Under the pieces are notes generated by a model. It was not told the origin of the DNA, made no database searches, and saw only the letters and a program-made list of their open reading frames with translations. This document shows, in pieces, positions 35,948 through 44,995 of a stretch of 64,000 nucleotides of DNA. Both the position numbers and the translations under genes were made by a program. How positions within the stretch are numbered: the stretch's first letter is position 1; the number at the start of each line of letters is the position of its first letter. The stretch is from Pseudoduganella rivuli (GTDB lineage: Bacteria > Pseudomonadota > Gammaproteobacteria > Burkholderiales > Burkholderiaceae_D), in assembly GCF_009674485.1 (NCBI RefSeq), contig NZ_WKJJ01000013.1, positions 62,001-126,000 on the forward strand, given 5' to 3'.

Positions 35948-38074
35948 TCAAAGCGAGGCAATCAGGGTCAATACCAGCTGGACCGCGGCGGCAGCATCGA
36001 GCGTCCAGCGCCGCGCGGCGCTTTGATCGGGCATGGCGGTGCGGCTGTCATCGAGCTTGTTCACGTCCAGCATGTGCTTGCGCTGCGGGTCCAGTTCGGC
36101 GGACAGGCCGCGCGCCGTGCGCGTCCACACGAAGCGCTGCCATTGTTCGCCATGCTGCGGATCCCAGTGCACGGTTTCCGCGCCGCCATCGGCGAAATGC
36201 ACGACCAGTGTCTGCGGCACGGCCACGCCGCGCCGGCGCAACAGCACTTCCGTGCGCCACAGCGGCGCCTTGTGCGCACCCGTGCCGGCGGGTTCCAGTT
36301 CGGACTGGAATTCCGCCACGCTGTCGTCGACGTTCCCCGCGCCATACACTTGCTGGTCGAACACGCGCTCCACCAGCGCGCGCTGGCCGCTGCCGTCGGC
36401 CAGCGCTTCACGCAAGTCCGCCACGCTGGGGTGGCGGAAACGCCAGCGGCGGTAATATTCGCGCAAGCCCTGCGTCATGGCTTCCTTGCCCAGTTGCGCT
36501 TCCAGGTCTCGGAACAGCAGCGCGCCCCGCACGTAGACCTGGCCCACGCCCTGCAAGCGCGCATAGGCGCTGGCGGCGCCGGCGTCGGCAGGATGGCTCA
36601 GCACCGCGTCGGCGCGTTCCGTATCGAACGGTTCGAACGCGGGATTGATGCCGAGGCGGCGCAGCCACGCCGGCGCCAGCGGGGTCTTGTGTCCACGCTC
36701 GGACTGCATGCGCATGTTGGTGTATTCATTCATGCCTTCGTCGAGCAGCGGCTCTTCGAATTCATTGGACGCGATGATGCCCTGGAAATAGTTGTGGGCG
36801 AATTCATGGATGTTCACCGTATCCAGGTCGAACGCCTGGCGCGATCCCGGCGCGATGCGGGTAAAGCTGTCCGCCGTGTACAAGGTCGGGTATTCCATGC
36901 CGGCCGCACCCACGCCATTGTGCGGCGGGATCACGATGGTCAGCGTCGCGTACGGGTAGGGGCCCAGCAGGGCGCCGTACCAGTTCAATGCATCCTTCGC
37001 CGCCTGCAGCGACGGCGCCGCGCTGGCCGCGTATTCCGGCGTGTACAGCACGCGGATGTCCACGGGCCGGGCGCCCCGCATGCCGGCCGGCGGCTGCCAC
37101 GTGCCCGTCAGCGGCGCCGCATAGCGCTTGTCGGCCGTCCACGCGAAATCGTGCACGTCGCCCTGCACATAGTGGTGGGTCAGCCAGCCGTCGCGCTCCA
37201 CGGGCACGCCCTGCAGCTTACCGGTGGCGCCCACCGTGTAGTCTTTCGGCGCCGTGAGTTTGACGTCATACAGGCCGAAGTCCGCATAAAACTCGGAATC
37301 CACGTGGTATTCATGGGCATTCCACCGTTCTTCCACCGCGCCCCGTTCGCCCGGCAATTCCAGCACGCCGATTTTCGGGAACCATTGCGCGACAAAGTGG
37401 AAACTGCCCGTGTAGCCGCTGCGCGTACCCAGCTTCGGCAACTGGCTGGTGAAGCCGATATCGAGGGTGGCCACGCCGCCCGGGGCAACGGGTACCGGCA
37501 AGTCCAGTTTGACCACCGTATGGTCTCCGGCCGGGCCGTCATCGGGCTGCACGAACGACCATGGCACGTCGGCCCGGCCCTGGCGCACCCTGGTCAGTTT
37601 GGTGTAGCCCCAGCCATCGTCGATGGGCTCGCTGCCGAACATCGACTGGCTGCGCCGCTGTTCGGTATAAAACGTCGTGTCCTTGTGCTCGAACGCGTTC
37701 AGGTACAGGTGCAGGTACACCGAGCGCACCACGCGCTGGCTGCGGTTGCGCCACGTGAGGGTTTCCTGGCCGGTCACCACGTGGCGCACGGGATCGAGCG
37801 TGGCGGCAATCGCATAACTGGCGACGCGGTCGGATAACGGGGTGCCGGTGGCGTCGCTGCCGCCGCGGGCGCCGCCCCACGCGTCGTCGCTGCTGGCGTC
37901 GCGGATCGGGGGCGCATGGGCCGGGGCGAGGGGGATGCCGGTGTCGGTGAACGGCTGCGGGATCGGATACACCACCGCTTGCGCCAGCAGCACGCTTTGC
38001 GCCGCCAGGCCGCCGCACAGCATGGCCGTGGTCGCGGCCGAACGCATCAGTTTGCGGACGTTTTGCATTGTCAT
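35948..38074 (-). CDS. M1-family zinc metallopeptidase
   Basis: 708 residues from ATG 38074 (ATG 38068 also possible). A signal peptide (AATTAMLCGGLAAQSVLLAQA) is followed by an aminopeptidase-N-like N domain (LDPVRHVVTGQETLTWRNRS) and a gluzincin catalytic domain with H423-E-F-A-H427 and the third ligand Glu446 (spacing of 18 residues, as in M1). The usual exopeptidase GAMEN motif is replaced by GVGAAGMEYPTL. It is exported and probably an aminopeptidase. It is followed directly by a membrane protein gene. Confidence 0.88.
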   Translation of the reverse strand: MTMQNVRKLMRSAATTAMLCGGLAAQSVLLAQAVVYPIPQPFTDTGIPLAPAHAPPIRDASSDDAWGGARGGSDATGTPLSDRVASYAIAATLDPVRHVVTGQETLTWRNRSQRVVRSVYLHLYLNAFEHKDTTFYTEQRRSQSMFGSEPIDDGWGYTKLTRVRQGRADVPWSFVQPDDGPAGDHTVVKLDLPVPVAPGGVATLDIGFTSQLPKLGTRSGYTGSFHFVAQWFPKIGVLELPGERGAVEERWNAHEYHVDSEFYADFGLYDVKLTAPKDYTVGATGKLQGVPVERDGWLTHHYVQGDVHDFAWTADKRYAAPLTGTWQPPAGMRGARPVDIRVLYTPEYAASAAPSLQAAKDALNWYGALLGPYPYATLTIVIPPHNGVGAAGMEYPTLYTADSFTRIAPGSRQAFDLDTVNIHEFAHNYFQGIIASNEFEEPLLDEGMNEYTNMRMQSERGHKTPLAPAWLRRLGINPAFEPFDTERADAVLSHPADAGAASAYARLQGVGQVYVRGALLFRDLEAQLGKEAMTQGLREYYRRWRFRHPSVADLREALADGSGQRALVERVFDQQVYGAGNVDDSVAEFQSELEPAGTGAHKAPLWRTEVLLRRRGVAVPQTLVVHFADGGAETVHWDPQHGEQWQRFVWTRTARGLSAELDPQRKHMLDVNKLDDSRTAMPDQSAARRWTLDAAAAVQLVLTLIASL

Positions 38075-38113
38075 GGGAAATTGTAAAGAGTTGCCGCCGC
38101 AACTATAAACCAA

Positions 38114-38181
38114 CGCTGGCAGCCTGGGCGGTTGCCAGCGCCCTTAATTGAGCCTTAAAATCCGGCGCCGTAACGGATTTT
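38114..38181. other. Two hairpins in the M1 peptidase/dsbA divergent gap
   Basis: CGCTGGCA (38114-38121) pairs with TGCCAGCG (38133-38140), and AAAATCCG (38157-38164) pairs with CGGATTTT (38174-38181). Both lie upstream of divergent genes, so they are more likely leader or operator structure than terminators, although the second has a T-rich end rightward. Confidence 0.5.
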
Positions 38182-38262
38182 TACTGATTCGGCGCAAGCA
38201 CCGCGGCAAATAATGGTAATCTCGCGGCGTCTACCACCTACTTAAAGATTGGAAGGGAAGTT

Positions 38263-38913
38263 ATGCGTTTTCTGCGCCTGATCCTCGCCGCCGTCACGCT
38301 GTCGTTTGCCGCAGCGGGCGCCTCTGCCGCCGAACCGAAGGAAGGCGTCGACTACAAATTGCTGACCCCGGCCGTGCCAACCAAGGCCGACAAGAAAGTC
38401 GAAGTGGTTGAATTCTTCATGTACACGTGCCCGCACTGCAACGCGATGGACCCGTTGCTGCACGAGTGGGTGAAAAAGCAGGGCGACAAGATCGTGTTCC
38501 GCCGCGTGCACTTCCCGCAATCCGGCCCGAACGATCCGTTTGCCCACGCCTACCTGACCCTGGAAGCCATGAACCAGGTCGATACCGTGCATGACAAGCT
38601 GTTCCGCGCCCTGCACGTGGAGCGCAACCGCATGCGCACGGATGAGCAAATCACTGAATTCATCACGAAAAACGGCGTCGACAAGGCCAAGTACATGGAA
38701 TTCTTCAATTCCTTCGGCGTGCAGACTAAAATGAAACAGGCCGGTACCGTGATCAGCGCCTACAAGGTGGAAAGCGCACCGACCATCGTGGTGGACGGCC
38801 GCTACGTGACGTCGCCGTCGATCGCCGGCCGTCCGGGTGAATCCGAGCAGGTGGCCATGCAAAAAGCGCTGGCGGTGATGGATGCGCTGGTGGCCAAGGC
38901 CGCCAAGAAGTAA
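38263..38913 (+). CDS. dsbA: Thiol:disulfide interchange protein DsbA
   Basis: 216 residues: signal peptide (ending ASAAEP), thioredoxin fold with helical insert, active site C56-P-H-C59 in FFMYTCPHCN and the cis-Pro loop ESAPTIVVDGRY. It introduces disulfides into exported proteins in the periplasm. GGAAGGGAAG precedes the ATG. A small membrane protein gene follows 7 nt later. Confidence 0.95.
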   Translation: MRFLRLILAAVTLSFAAAGASAAEPKEGVDYKLLTPAVPTKADKKVEVVEFFMYTCPHCNAMDPLLHEWVKKQGDKIVFRRVHFPQSGPNDPFAHAYLTLEAMNQVDTVHDKLFRALHVERNRMRTDEQITEFITKNGVDKAKYMEFFNSFGVQTKMKQAGTVISAYKVESAPTIVVDGRYVTSPSIAGRPGESEQVAMQKALAVMDALVAKAAKK

Positions 38914-38920
38914 GGCAAGC

Positions 38921-39229
38921 ATGAAAAGCGATACCGAAAAACAAGTGATGGAAATTTACCGCGAGTCCGCGCCGGATGAGCGCGGGCTGGTGGGGCGCCG
39001 CTACATCAACCATGTGGCGTGGAGCTTGCTGCTGGTCACCATCACGTTTTCGGCATGGCTGATGCTGGCGCTGGCCAACGCGGAAAACCAGCGCAACGCG
39101 CTGGTCAACCGCAAGTGCGTGGACCGCGTGTTCAACACGGAAATCGACCACGCCTGCCTGAAGACCGTGAAAACACGGGACCACTGGTGGGAACACGTCG
39201 GCTACGCGCTGACGCACCTGAAACCGTAA
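38921..39229 (+). CDS. Small single-pass membrane protein after dsbA
   Basis: 102 residues with one hydrophobic helix (HVAWSLLLVTITFSAWLMLALA, about 33-54) and two later Cys (NRKCVDRVF, DHACLKTV) about 14 residues apart on the far side. I know no function. The two Cys and the 7-nt spacing from dsbA suggest a periplasmic disulfide or a DsbA-linked role, which is inference. It is closed by a terminator. Confidence 0.7.
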   Translation: MKSDTEKQVMEIYRESAPDERGLVGRRYINHVAWSLLLVTITFSAWLMLALANAENQRNALVNRKCVDRVFNTEIDHACLKTVKTRDHWWEHVGYALTHLKP

Positions 39230-39231
39230 AA

Positions 39232-39257
39232 CAAGGCCCGCAGCAGCGGGCTTTGTT
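39232..39257. terminator. Bidirectional terminator after dsbA operon
   Basis: AAGGCCCGC (39233-39241) pairs with GCGGGCTTT (39246-39254) around AGCA, with a T-rich tail. It ends only 3 nt from the stop of the opposing HlyD-like gene and can serve both. Confidence 0.8.
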
Positions 39258-39259
39258 CT

Positions 39260-40126
39260 TTATGAACCGTTGATTTCCACGGTGCAGGTGGCGCCCGCCA
39301 CCAGCGCGATATCCTTCGGCACGCCGTCCAGCGCGATCCGCACCGGCACCCGCTGTGCCAGCCGTACCCAGTTGAAGGTCGGATGCACGTCGGCCAGCAA
39401 GCCGGCGCCGCCCGCATCGCGGTCCGTGATACCGCGCGCAATACTGTCGATATGGCCGCGCAATGCGCCGCCGCCGCCCATCAGCCGCACCTGCGCCCGT
39501 GCTCCGGCCTTCAGCATGGGCAGCCGGGTTTCCTCGAAATAGCCGATCACATGGAACGAACCACTGTCGACCAGCGCCAGCCGGGCCGCGCCCGCCGCCG
39601 CATAATCACCCGCGTGCACTTGCAGGTTGGTGACGTAGCCGGCGACGGGGGCGCGCACCACCGTGCGCTCCAGGTTCAGTTTCGCCAGGTCGCGCGCCGC
39701 CTGCGCCGCGCGCAGCCGCGCGGTTGCCGCGTCGGCCACGTCGCCCGCATCTTCGCGGCTTTCCGCCGACACGATGTCGTCACCGAGGCCGGCGCGGCGC
39801 TGCACGTGGCGGCTCCGTTGCCGCACTTCGGCCTGCTGCGCGGCCAATGCCGCTTCCGCCTGCGCCAATGCGGCGCGGTAGCGGGCCGGATCGACAGTGA
39901 ACAGCACGTCCCCCGCCTGCACGGCCTGGTTGTCGCGCACGGCCACGGACGTCACCGTGCCCGCCACGTCGGCGCCGATGCTGACGATGTCGGCCCGGAC
40001 GCGGCCGTCGCGGGTCCACGGCGATTCCATGTAACGGGTCCACGCGGTGTGGCCCGCGAAGAGGGCGCCGCCCAGCACGAGGGCGGAAAGCAGGAAACGG
40101 AACAACGGAGTGAGTTTGTCGCGCAT
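39260..40126 (-). CDS. aaeA: HlyD/AaeA-type periplasmic efflux adaptor
   Basis: 288 residues from the ATG at 40126: an N-terminal anchor (LFRFLLSALVLGGALFAGHTA), the WTRDGRVRADIVSIGADVAG lipoyl half, a coiled coil (about 90-150) and VVRAPVAGYVTNLQVHAGDY. This is the membrane-fusion partner of AaeB-type pumps. It is the last gene of a leftward operon (DUF4148, outer-membrane factor, MarR, AaeB, DUF1656, adaptor). No good ribosome site is seen before this start. Confidence 0.88.
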   Translation of the reverse strand: MRDKLTPLFRFLLSALVLGGALFAGHTAWTRYMESPWTRDGRVRADIVSIGADVAGTVTSVAVRDNQAVQAGDVLFTVDPARYRAALAQAEAALAAQQAEVRQRSRHVQRRAGLGDDIVSAESREDAGDVADAATARLRAAQAARDLAKLNLERTVVRAPVAGYVTNLQVHAGDYAAAGAARLALVDSGSFHVIGYFEETRLPMLKAGARAQVRLMGGGGALRGHIDSIARGITDRDAGGAGLLADVHPTFNWVRLAQRVPVRIALDGVPKDIALVAGATCTVEINGS

Positions 40127-40146
40127 GGTCGAAGTGGAGGAGAGGT

Positions 40147-40344
40147 TCACGAAAGCAGCAACGCCAGGCCGCTGAAAATGCAGGTCAACAGGGACAGGCG
40201 CACCAGCGCCGGATGCCACACGGCGCGGTACACGCCGAGGTAACCCAGCAGCTTGTCCAGCAAGGCTTGCAGCACGACGCTGGCCACGAACAGGGGCAAC
40301 AGGGTGGGAAGCATGACGCCGAACACGGCCAGTTCACGGGGCAT
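40147..40344 (-). CDS. aaeX: AaeX-like DUF1656 small membrane protein
   Basis: 65 residues, two hydrophobic helices, with the family start MPRELAVFGVMLPTLLPLFV. DUF1656 proteins sit between AaeB-type permeases and HlyD adaptors, as here; function unknown. GAAAAGG lies upstream of the ATG at 40344. Confidence 0.88.
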   Translation of the reverse strand: MPRELAVFGVMLPTLLPLFVASVVLQALLDKLLGYLGVYRAVWHPALVRLSLLTCIFSGLALLLS

Positions 40345-40466
40345 GGTTGATATCCTTTTCGATGGGCTGGTATAAGCAAGTACGCATAAATTCTTGTGAA
40401 TTCTGACTTCCATAACCGGCGCTCTGCCGCGTTGCCCGCTGCTAGCAGTGCATCCGGTTCTGTTCG

Positions 40467-42578
40467 TCATAATTTCACAATAATTTCTTGGTACATGCTT
40501 AGCAGCGACGTATGCAGCGCGTGCAGGTCGGCCAGCGCGGCACGCAGGCGCGCATTGCGCCCGGCGTCGGCGCAGGGCAGGGCCGCGCGTATCGTGGCGC
40601 CGGCCGCCAGCACCGCGTCCAGCACGGCGCCGTGGCTGGCCGGGGACGGACGGTGGCAATACGCGGCCAGCGCCTGCACGCACGCATGCAGCGTGTCGCG
40701 CGTGACGCCGGTCTGCGCGCGCGACGCCAGTACGCGCAAGCCGATGGCGGCATGGCCCAGTTCCAGTAGCATCAGGGCCTGCCGCACGACGGCGCGCGTG
40801 TCCGCGCCGGGTGCGGGACCGCTGGCTGTCGCCAGCTGGTTCAGCAAGTCGCGCACGCGGTTGTCGAAGCGATGGCGCAGGCGGCGCAGGTGGCGTTCGG
40901 TGACAGTGGCGGTAAACGGGCGCCCTATGCAGGCGGCCTGCGTTTCACGCCACAGTGCGCGCGCAATGTAGGCGGCGCGGCCCATCGTGTGCTGCGGCAG
41001 CAGCACGGCAAACACGGCCCACGCCAGCAGCACGCCGCCGATCATCGCCAGCGTGGAATTGAGGAAGACACCCATGTCGTACCGCATCTGGTTGGCGGGG
41101 GCGATCACTTGCGCGGCAAACAGCATGACGCCGATCCCCATGCCGGCCCGCTGCGGATCGGTCGCCAGCCACGCGCCCAGGCCGAACAGCGGGGCGGCGG
41201 CCAGCACCAGCGTGACGAAACTGTCGGCCAGCATGACGAGCCAGAATTCCGTCGCGAACGACAGCGGCCAGGCCAGCAGGAAGCCGGACAGGATTTGCCG
41301 GACCATGGCCACCGGGCGCGGCGAAGACGACGCCAGCGCGCAAAAGATGCAGGACAGGATCAGCGCATTGGCCGCATACGGCCAGGCCAGCCAGTACCAG
41401 CATGCGCCGGCCGCCAGCAGCGCGCAGGCGGCGCGGGCGCCGCTGGCCAGCACGATGGGCCATGGCGTGGCCGGTTCGTAGGTCCACGCGTGTTCCGTAC
41501 CGCTGGCGTCGTTGCGCGCCAGGCTGTCGTGCAATGCCGCGAAGGCGCTGTATTCGTGCGTGAAGCGGTCGAGCAATTCGTGCGCGGTTTCCAGGTCGAT
41601 GCGCTGCGCATGCGTCAGCCCGTCGCCGGGTTCGCCGGCATAGCCTGGCTCCGGTGGCGACCACAGCGGCAACGCCATCGCGGCGGCCAGCGCGGCCAGG
41701 CGTGGCTCCAGCAAATCCGGCAGCGCCGAACCATCCTGTGCGCGCAAGCGCAGCAACAGGCGGTGCAAGGTGTATGAGGTACCCAGCACCGCCATGAAGG
41801 CGCTGTTGAACGCATGCAGCCGGCGTGTCTGGGCCGGCGAGTGGGCCGCTTCGAAGCTGGCGGCCGCGCGTCCTGTTTCCAGCGCGGCGATATCGGCGGC
41901 AAAGCGCAGGTGCGCCAGTTCCGCCGCGCCCGCATCGAGCCGGTGCGACAGCACGTCGCGGCAAAAGGCGGCAAAGCGCTCGCGGCGCGCGGCGGCGATT
42001 TGCAACACACCCGCGTGCTGGCGGCGGGGGAACAGCACGTCGTGCACCAGCCCCGCGCACAGGATGCCGACACCGACTTCCGTCAGCCGCGTGGCGGCCA
42101 GCATGAATGCCGCTTCCGGCGCATCGAGAGCGGGAATGGCGATCATGGCGGCCGTGTAGCCGGCCAGCACGAAGCTGTACGATTGCTGGTTGCGGTGCAG
42201 CGCGGCGCCGCAGGTGCAGGCGGCCAGCCACAGCGCAATGCCGGCAAACAGCAGCGGCGCCTGCTGGACGAACAGTGCGCACAGGGCCAGCGCGGCGGCG
42301 CAGCCGACCACGGTGCCCAATAAGCGGTAATACGCTTTTTCCAGCACCATGCCGGCGGACGGCAGCGCCAGGATGAAGGTGGTGGTCATCGCCGTCGACG
42401 GCGAATCGAGGCCGAAGTAAAAGGCCAGGCCCAGCGCGCCGAAGGCGGCCAGCAAGGTACGCGCCACGAACAGCCAGCGCACGCCATGCGAAGCAGACCA
42501 ATGCGTGGTCCAATGCCGCAGCGCCCCGGCCACCGCTCGCATCATTGTTTCGCTGCTGGTGGCCGGGGTCGTCTGCAT
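40467..42578 (-). CDS. aaeB: FUSC/AaeB-family aromatic-acid efflux permease
   Basis: 703 residues built as two repeats of hydrophobic bundles (about 20-170 and 370-520), each followed by a soluble domain, as in the FUSC/PET family. Escherichia AaeB exports hydroxybenzoates with AaeA. The start is 3 nt after the MarR stop. Linked DUF1656, HlyD and outer-membrane factor genes give a full tripartite pump. Aromatic acids are the likely class of substrate by family; the precise one is unknown. Confidence 0.9.
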   Translation of the reverse strand: MQTTPATSSETMMRAVAGALRHWTTHWSASHGVRWLFVARTLLAAFGALGLAFYFGLDSPSTAMTTTFILALPSAGMVLEKAYYRLLGTVVGCAAALALCALFVQQAPLLFAGIALWLAACTCGAALHRNQQSYSFVLAGYTAAMIAIPALDAPEAAFMLAATRLTEVGVGILCAGLVHDVLFPRRQHAGVLQIAAARRERFAAFCRDVLSHRLDAGAAELAHLRFAADIAALETGRAAASFEAAHSPAQTRRLHAFNSAFMAVLGTSYTLHRLLLRLRAQDGSALPDLLEPRLAALAAAMALPLWSPPEPGYAGEPGDGLTHAQRIDLETAHELLDRFTHEYSAFAALHDSLARNDASGTEHAWTYEPATPWPIVLASGARAACALLAAGACWYWLAWPYAANALILSCIFCALASSSPRPVAMVRQILSGFLLAWPLSFATEFWLVMLADSFVTLVLAAAPLFGLGAWLATDPQRAGMGIGVMLFAAQVIAPANQMRYDMGVFLNSTLAMIGGVLLAWAVFAVLLPQHTMGRAAYIARALWRETQAACIGRPFTATVTERHLRRLRHRFDNRVRDLLNQLATASGPAPGADTRAVVRQALMLLELGHAAIGLRVLASRAQTGVTRDTLHACVQALAAYCHRPSPASHGAVLDAVLAAGATIRAALPCADAGRNARLRAALADLHALHTSLLSMYQEIIVKL

Positions 42579-42581
42579 GGG

Positions 42582-43079
42582 CTAAATCACATTTTCCAGG
42601 TTGTCCAATTGCCGCTTGAACAGGTGTTCCAGCAGCCTGCGTTCATCGGGCGTATAGCCGTCATAGGCCCGCGTGGTGCGCGACCACACTTCGGGCATCA
42701 CTTGTTCCACCAGTTTGCGGCCCGCTTCCGTCAGCGTGATCATCACGCAGCGGCGGTCGCCGGGACGGTTGCCGCGCGTGATGAGCCCCTGGCTTTCCAG
42801 GTCGTTGCACACGCGCGTCAGGTTCGCCGGTTTTTCCATGCACGCCTCGCCCAGGTTGGACGCGGTGGACGTCTCATTGTCCGAGCCGTACAGCACGGCC
42901 AGCACCATGTAGCTGGCATCGACCAGGTCATACTTGCGCAGCGCCGCATTCGACAAATCCTTCATGCGCTTCTGAACGTGGTAGGTCATGCGCATCAGGC
43001 GGATCAGCTCTTCAGGGAAGGCTGGCAGCCGTGCGTGGATGTTCTTCAGGCGCTTGTTGGTGGCATCAAAACTGCTCAT
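42582..43079 (-). CDS. MarR-family transcriptional regulator
   Basis: 165 residues with the MarR winged helix: TASNLGEACMEKPANLTRVC (recognition helix), wing LITRGNRPGDRRCVMITLTE and C-terminal dimer helices. GAAAGGAGA precedes the ATG. It lies inside the efflux operon, between the outer-membrane factor and the permease, and is most likely its aromatic-acid-responsive repressor (inference). Confidence 0.9.
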   Translation of the reverse strand: MSSFDATNKRLKNIHARLPAFPEELIRLMRMTYHVQKRMKDLSNAALRKYDLVDASYMVLAVLYGSDNETSTASNLGEACMEKPANLTRVCNDLESQGLITRGNRPGDRRCVMITLTEAGRKLVEQVMPEVWSRTTRAYDGYTPDERRLLEHLFKRQLDNLENVI

Positions 43080-43116
43080 TGGCGCTCTCCTTTCTCTCCA
43101 CTATGAAAGGTTTAAT

Positions 43117-43145
43117 TGTATATCGCACTGTTAAATATTCATCAA
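43117..43145 (-). promoter_or_regulatory. Putative internal promoter of marR-aaeB
   Basis: Leftward -35 TTGATG (43140-43145), 17-nt spacer, -10 TATACA (43117-43122) in an AT-rich 62-bp gap between the outer-membrane-factor stop and the marR start. The spacer lies in a TTTAA...TTAAA dyad that could be a MarR site. Confidence 0.4.
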
Positions 43146-44584
43146 TGTATCTCCGCTTTCACGCCTCCGCCGAGGGCTGCCATCAGCAATGTGTGGTTTT
43201 CCAGCAGCCGAGCCGTCGCATCGAGCACGCTTTGCTGTTCATGCAGCGCGGTCAGGCGCGCGTGCAACAGCGCATCGGCATCGGTCAGGCCGGCGCGCCA
43301 GGCCCGTTCGGCCAGGTCTTCCGCATGGATGGCGGCGGCCTGCGCCGCTTCCGATTGTTGCAGCTGCGTGGCGATGGCGCGCTGTTGCGAAACCGCGTCG
43401 GCCACTTCCGCCAGCGCCTGCACCACGGCGCCGTTGTACTGTTCGACCGCGATGTCCCACGCGGCGTTTTGCGCGCCGAGACGGCTGCGCAGGCGGCCGC
43501 TGTCGAACACGGGCAAGGTCACGGCGGGCGCCACGCCCATGGTGCGCGACCCCGCTTCCAGCAGCCGGGTAAAGCCGAATGCCTGCAGGCCCGCGAATGC
43601 GACCAGGTTGATGTCCGGGTAAAAGTCCGCGCGGGCCGCGCCGATGCGGCTGGCCGCCGCTTCCACCCGCCAGCGCTGGGTCGCCACGTCGGGACGGCGC
43701 CCCACCAGTTGCGCGGGCAGGGCGGACGGCAGCGTGGCGGCCGGCGTGGCCGTTGTGGCGAGGTTCAGCGTTGGCCGGGCGATGTGGTCGCCATCGCCCG
43801 GTCCCTGGCCGATCAGTGCCGCCAGCTGGTGTTGCAGCAGCGCGATGGCGGCCAGCGCTTGCTGCTGCTCGCGTTCACCAGCGGGCAGGGTGGCGGCCAG
43901 CGCCGCCGTTTCATGGGCGCCGGACAGGCCGGCCGCGTGACGCTTCCGTGCCATCGCGTGCAGGCGGCGGCGCTGTTGCAGTGTGTCCGTCGCCAGGTCA
44001 TGCAGCGCGTGGGCGTGCGCCAGTTTGATATAGGTGCGCACGATGGCCGTTTGCAGCGCCAGGCGCGCCATTTGCTGCTCCGCCTGCGCCGTCCGGACGT
44101 CGCCCAGCGCCGCTTGCAGCGCCGCGCGCTGGCGGCCCCACACATCCAGGTCGATCGCGCCGGTGACGGTGGCGCTCTCCTTCCACAGCGTGCGTCCGGC
44201 AATTGCGGCCGGCGCGGTCCCGTGTTCCGGGTAGCGCGTGCGGTCCGCGCCGGCGGATGCGTTGACCGTGGGGCCGGTGGCGGCGTCGGCCGCGCTGGCC
44301 AGCGCTTGCGCCAGCCGCACGCGGGCCTCACTGGCGCGCAAGCCGGGATTGCCGGCTTGCGCGCGCTGCACCAGGCGGTCGAGCTGGGGATCGCCCAGCG
44401 CCGTCCACCAGGATTCGTCGGGCCAGGCCGCGTCGCCGTTGCCGGCTGCCGCGATGATCGCGGCGCCCGCATCGAGCTGTGCCGGATCGGTCAGGCGCGC
44501 TTGGGCAGGCTGCGCGCCATCCGGGCTGGCGCAGGCGGCCAGCAGCAGCGGCACGGCAATGACGAGGGCGGCGCGGCGTGGCAT
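43142..44584 (-). CDS. NodT-family outer-membrane efflux lipoprotein
   Basis: 480 residues from the ATG at 44584; a lipobox LLLAACASP, then two repeats of the TolC-like fold with long coiled coils (ANPGLRASEARVRLAQALAS, LTDADALLHARLTALHEQQS). It forms the outer-membrane channel for the linked AaeAB pump. It starts 4 nt after the DUF4148 stop, so it belongs to the same transcript. Confidence 0.9.
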   Translation of the reverse strand: MPRRAALVIAVPLLLAACASPDGAQPAQARLTDPAQLDAGAAIIAAAGNGDAAWPDESWWTALGDPQLDRLVQRAQAGNPGLRASEARVRLAQALASAADAATGPTVNASAGADRTRYPEHGTAPAAIAGRTLWKESATVTGAIDLDVWGRQRAALQAALGDVRTAQAEQQMARLALQTAIVRTYIKLAHAHALHDLATDTLQQRRRLHAMARKRHAAGLSGAHETAALAATLPAGEREQQQALAAIALLQHQLAALIGQGPGDGDHIARPTLNLATTATPAATLPSALPAQLVGRRPDVATQRWRVEAAASRIGAARADFYPDINLVAFAGLQAFGFTRLLEAGSRTMGVAPAVTLPVFDSGRLRSRLGAQNAAWDIAVEQYNGAVVQALAEVADAVSQQRAIATQLQQSEAAQAAAIHAEDLAERAWRAGLTDADALLHARLTALHEQQSVLDATARLLENHTLLMAALGGGVKAEIH

Positions 44585-44588
44585 GGGA

Positions 44589-44885
44589 TCAGCGGGCGAC
44601 GTGCTGGCGGGTTTGCGCGACATCCATGTCCGCTTCCGTTTCGATCAGCGTGCCGTTGCGGCGCGCTTCGATGACTTCCGCGATGACTTCGGCGCGGGTG
44701 CGCTGGCGTGGCGTGGCGCGGGTGGCCGCCGCCGGAGCGGCTGCAGCGGCGGCAGCGGTTGCGGACGCAGTCGCCGCGGTGGTGGCGGCCGTGGCTGCCT
44801 GTGAAACGGCGCTGTCGGCGGGTTCCGCCAGGACGGTGGTGCTGGCCGCCAGGGTGGCGGCGAGAATGGCAAGTTGAATCTTCAT
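44589..44885 (-). CDS. Secreted DUF4148-like Ala-rich protein
   Basis: 98 residues: signal peptide (ILAATLAASTTVLAEP), a low-complexity Ala/Thr stretch (28-58) and a C-terminal motif RTRAEVIAEVIEARRNGTLI that resembles DUF4148. Function unknown. First gene of the efflux operon; its GGGAG ribosome site lies inside a palindrome. Confidence 0.75.
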   Translation of the reverse strand: MKIQLAILAATLAASTTVLAEPADSAVSQAATAATTAATASATAAAAAAAPAAATRATPRQRTRAEVIAEVIEARRNGTLIETEADMDVAQTRQHVAR

Positions 44886-44893
44886 GGTTCATG

Positions 44894-44945
44894 CTCCCGT
44901 TAAGATCACGGGAGAAAGTATATCAATAAATAGTACATTTGTGAA
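44894..44945 (-). promoter_or_regulatory. Promoter and palindrome of the efflux operon
   Basis: Leftward: -35 TTCACA (44940-44945), 17-nt spacer, -10 TATACT (44917-44922), each 5 of 6 to consensus. Directly downstream lies a perfect inverted repeat CTCCCGT-N7-ACGGGAG (44894-44914) whose second arm contains the GGGAG ribosome site. It could be an operator at the start point or a hairpin masking the ribosome site. Confidence 0.6.
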
Positions 44946-44995
44946 ATAAGTAGTCGCCACAAGCCTGCCCGGTAATACTACGCAGGCGGCCGGTG

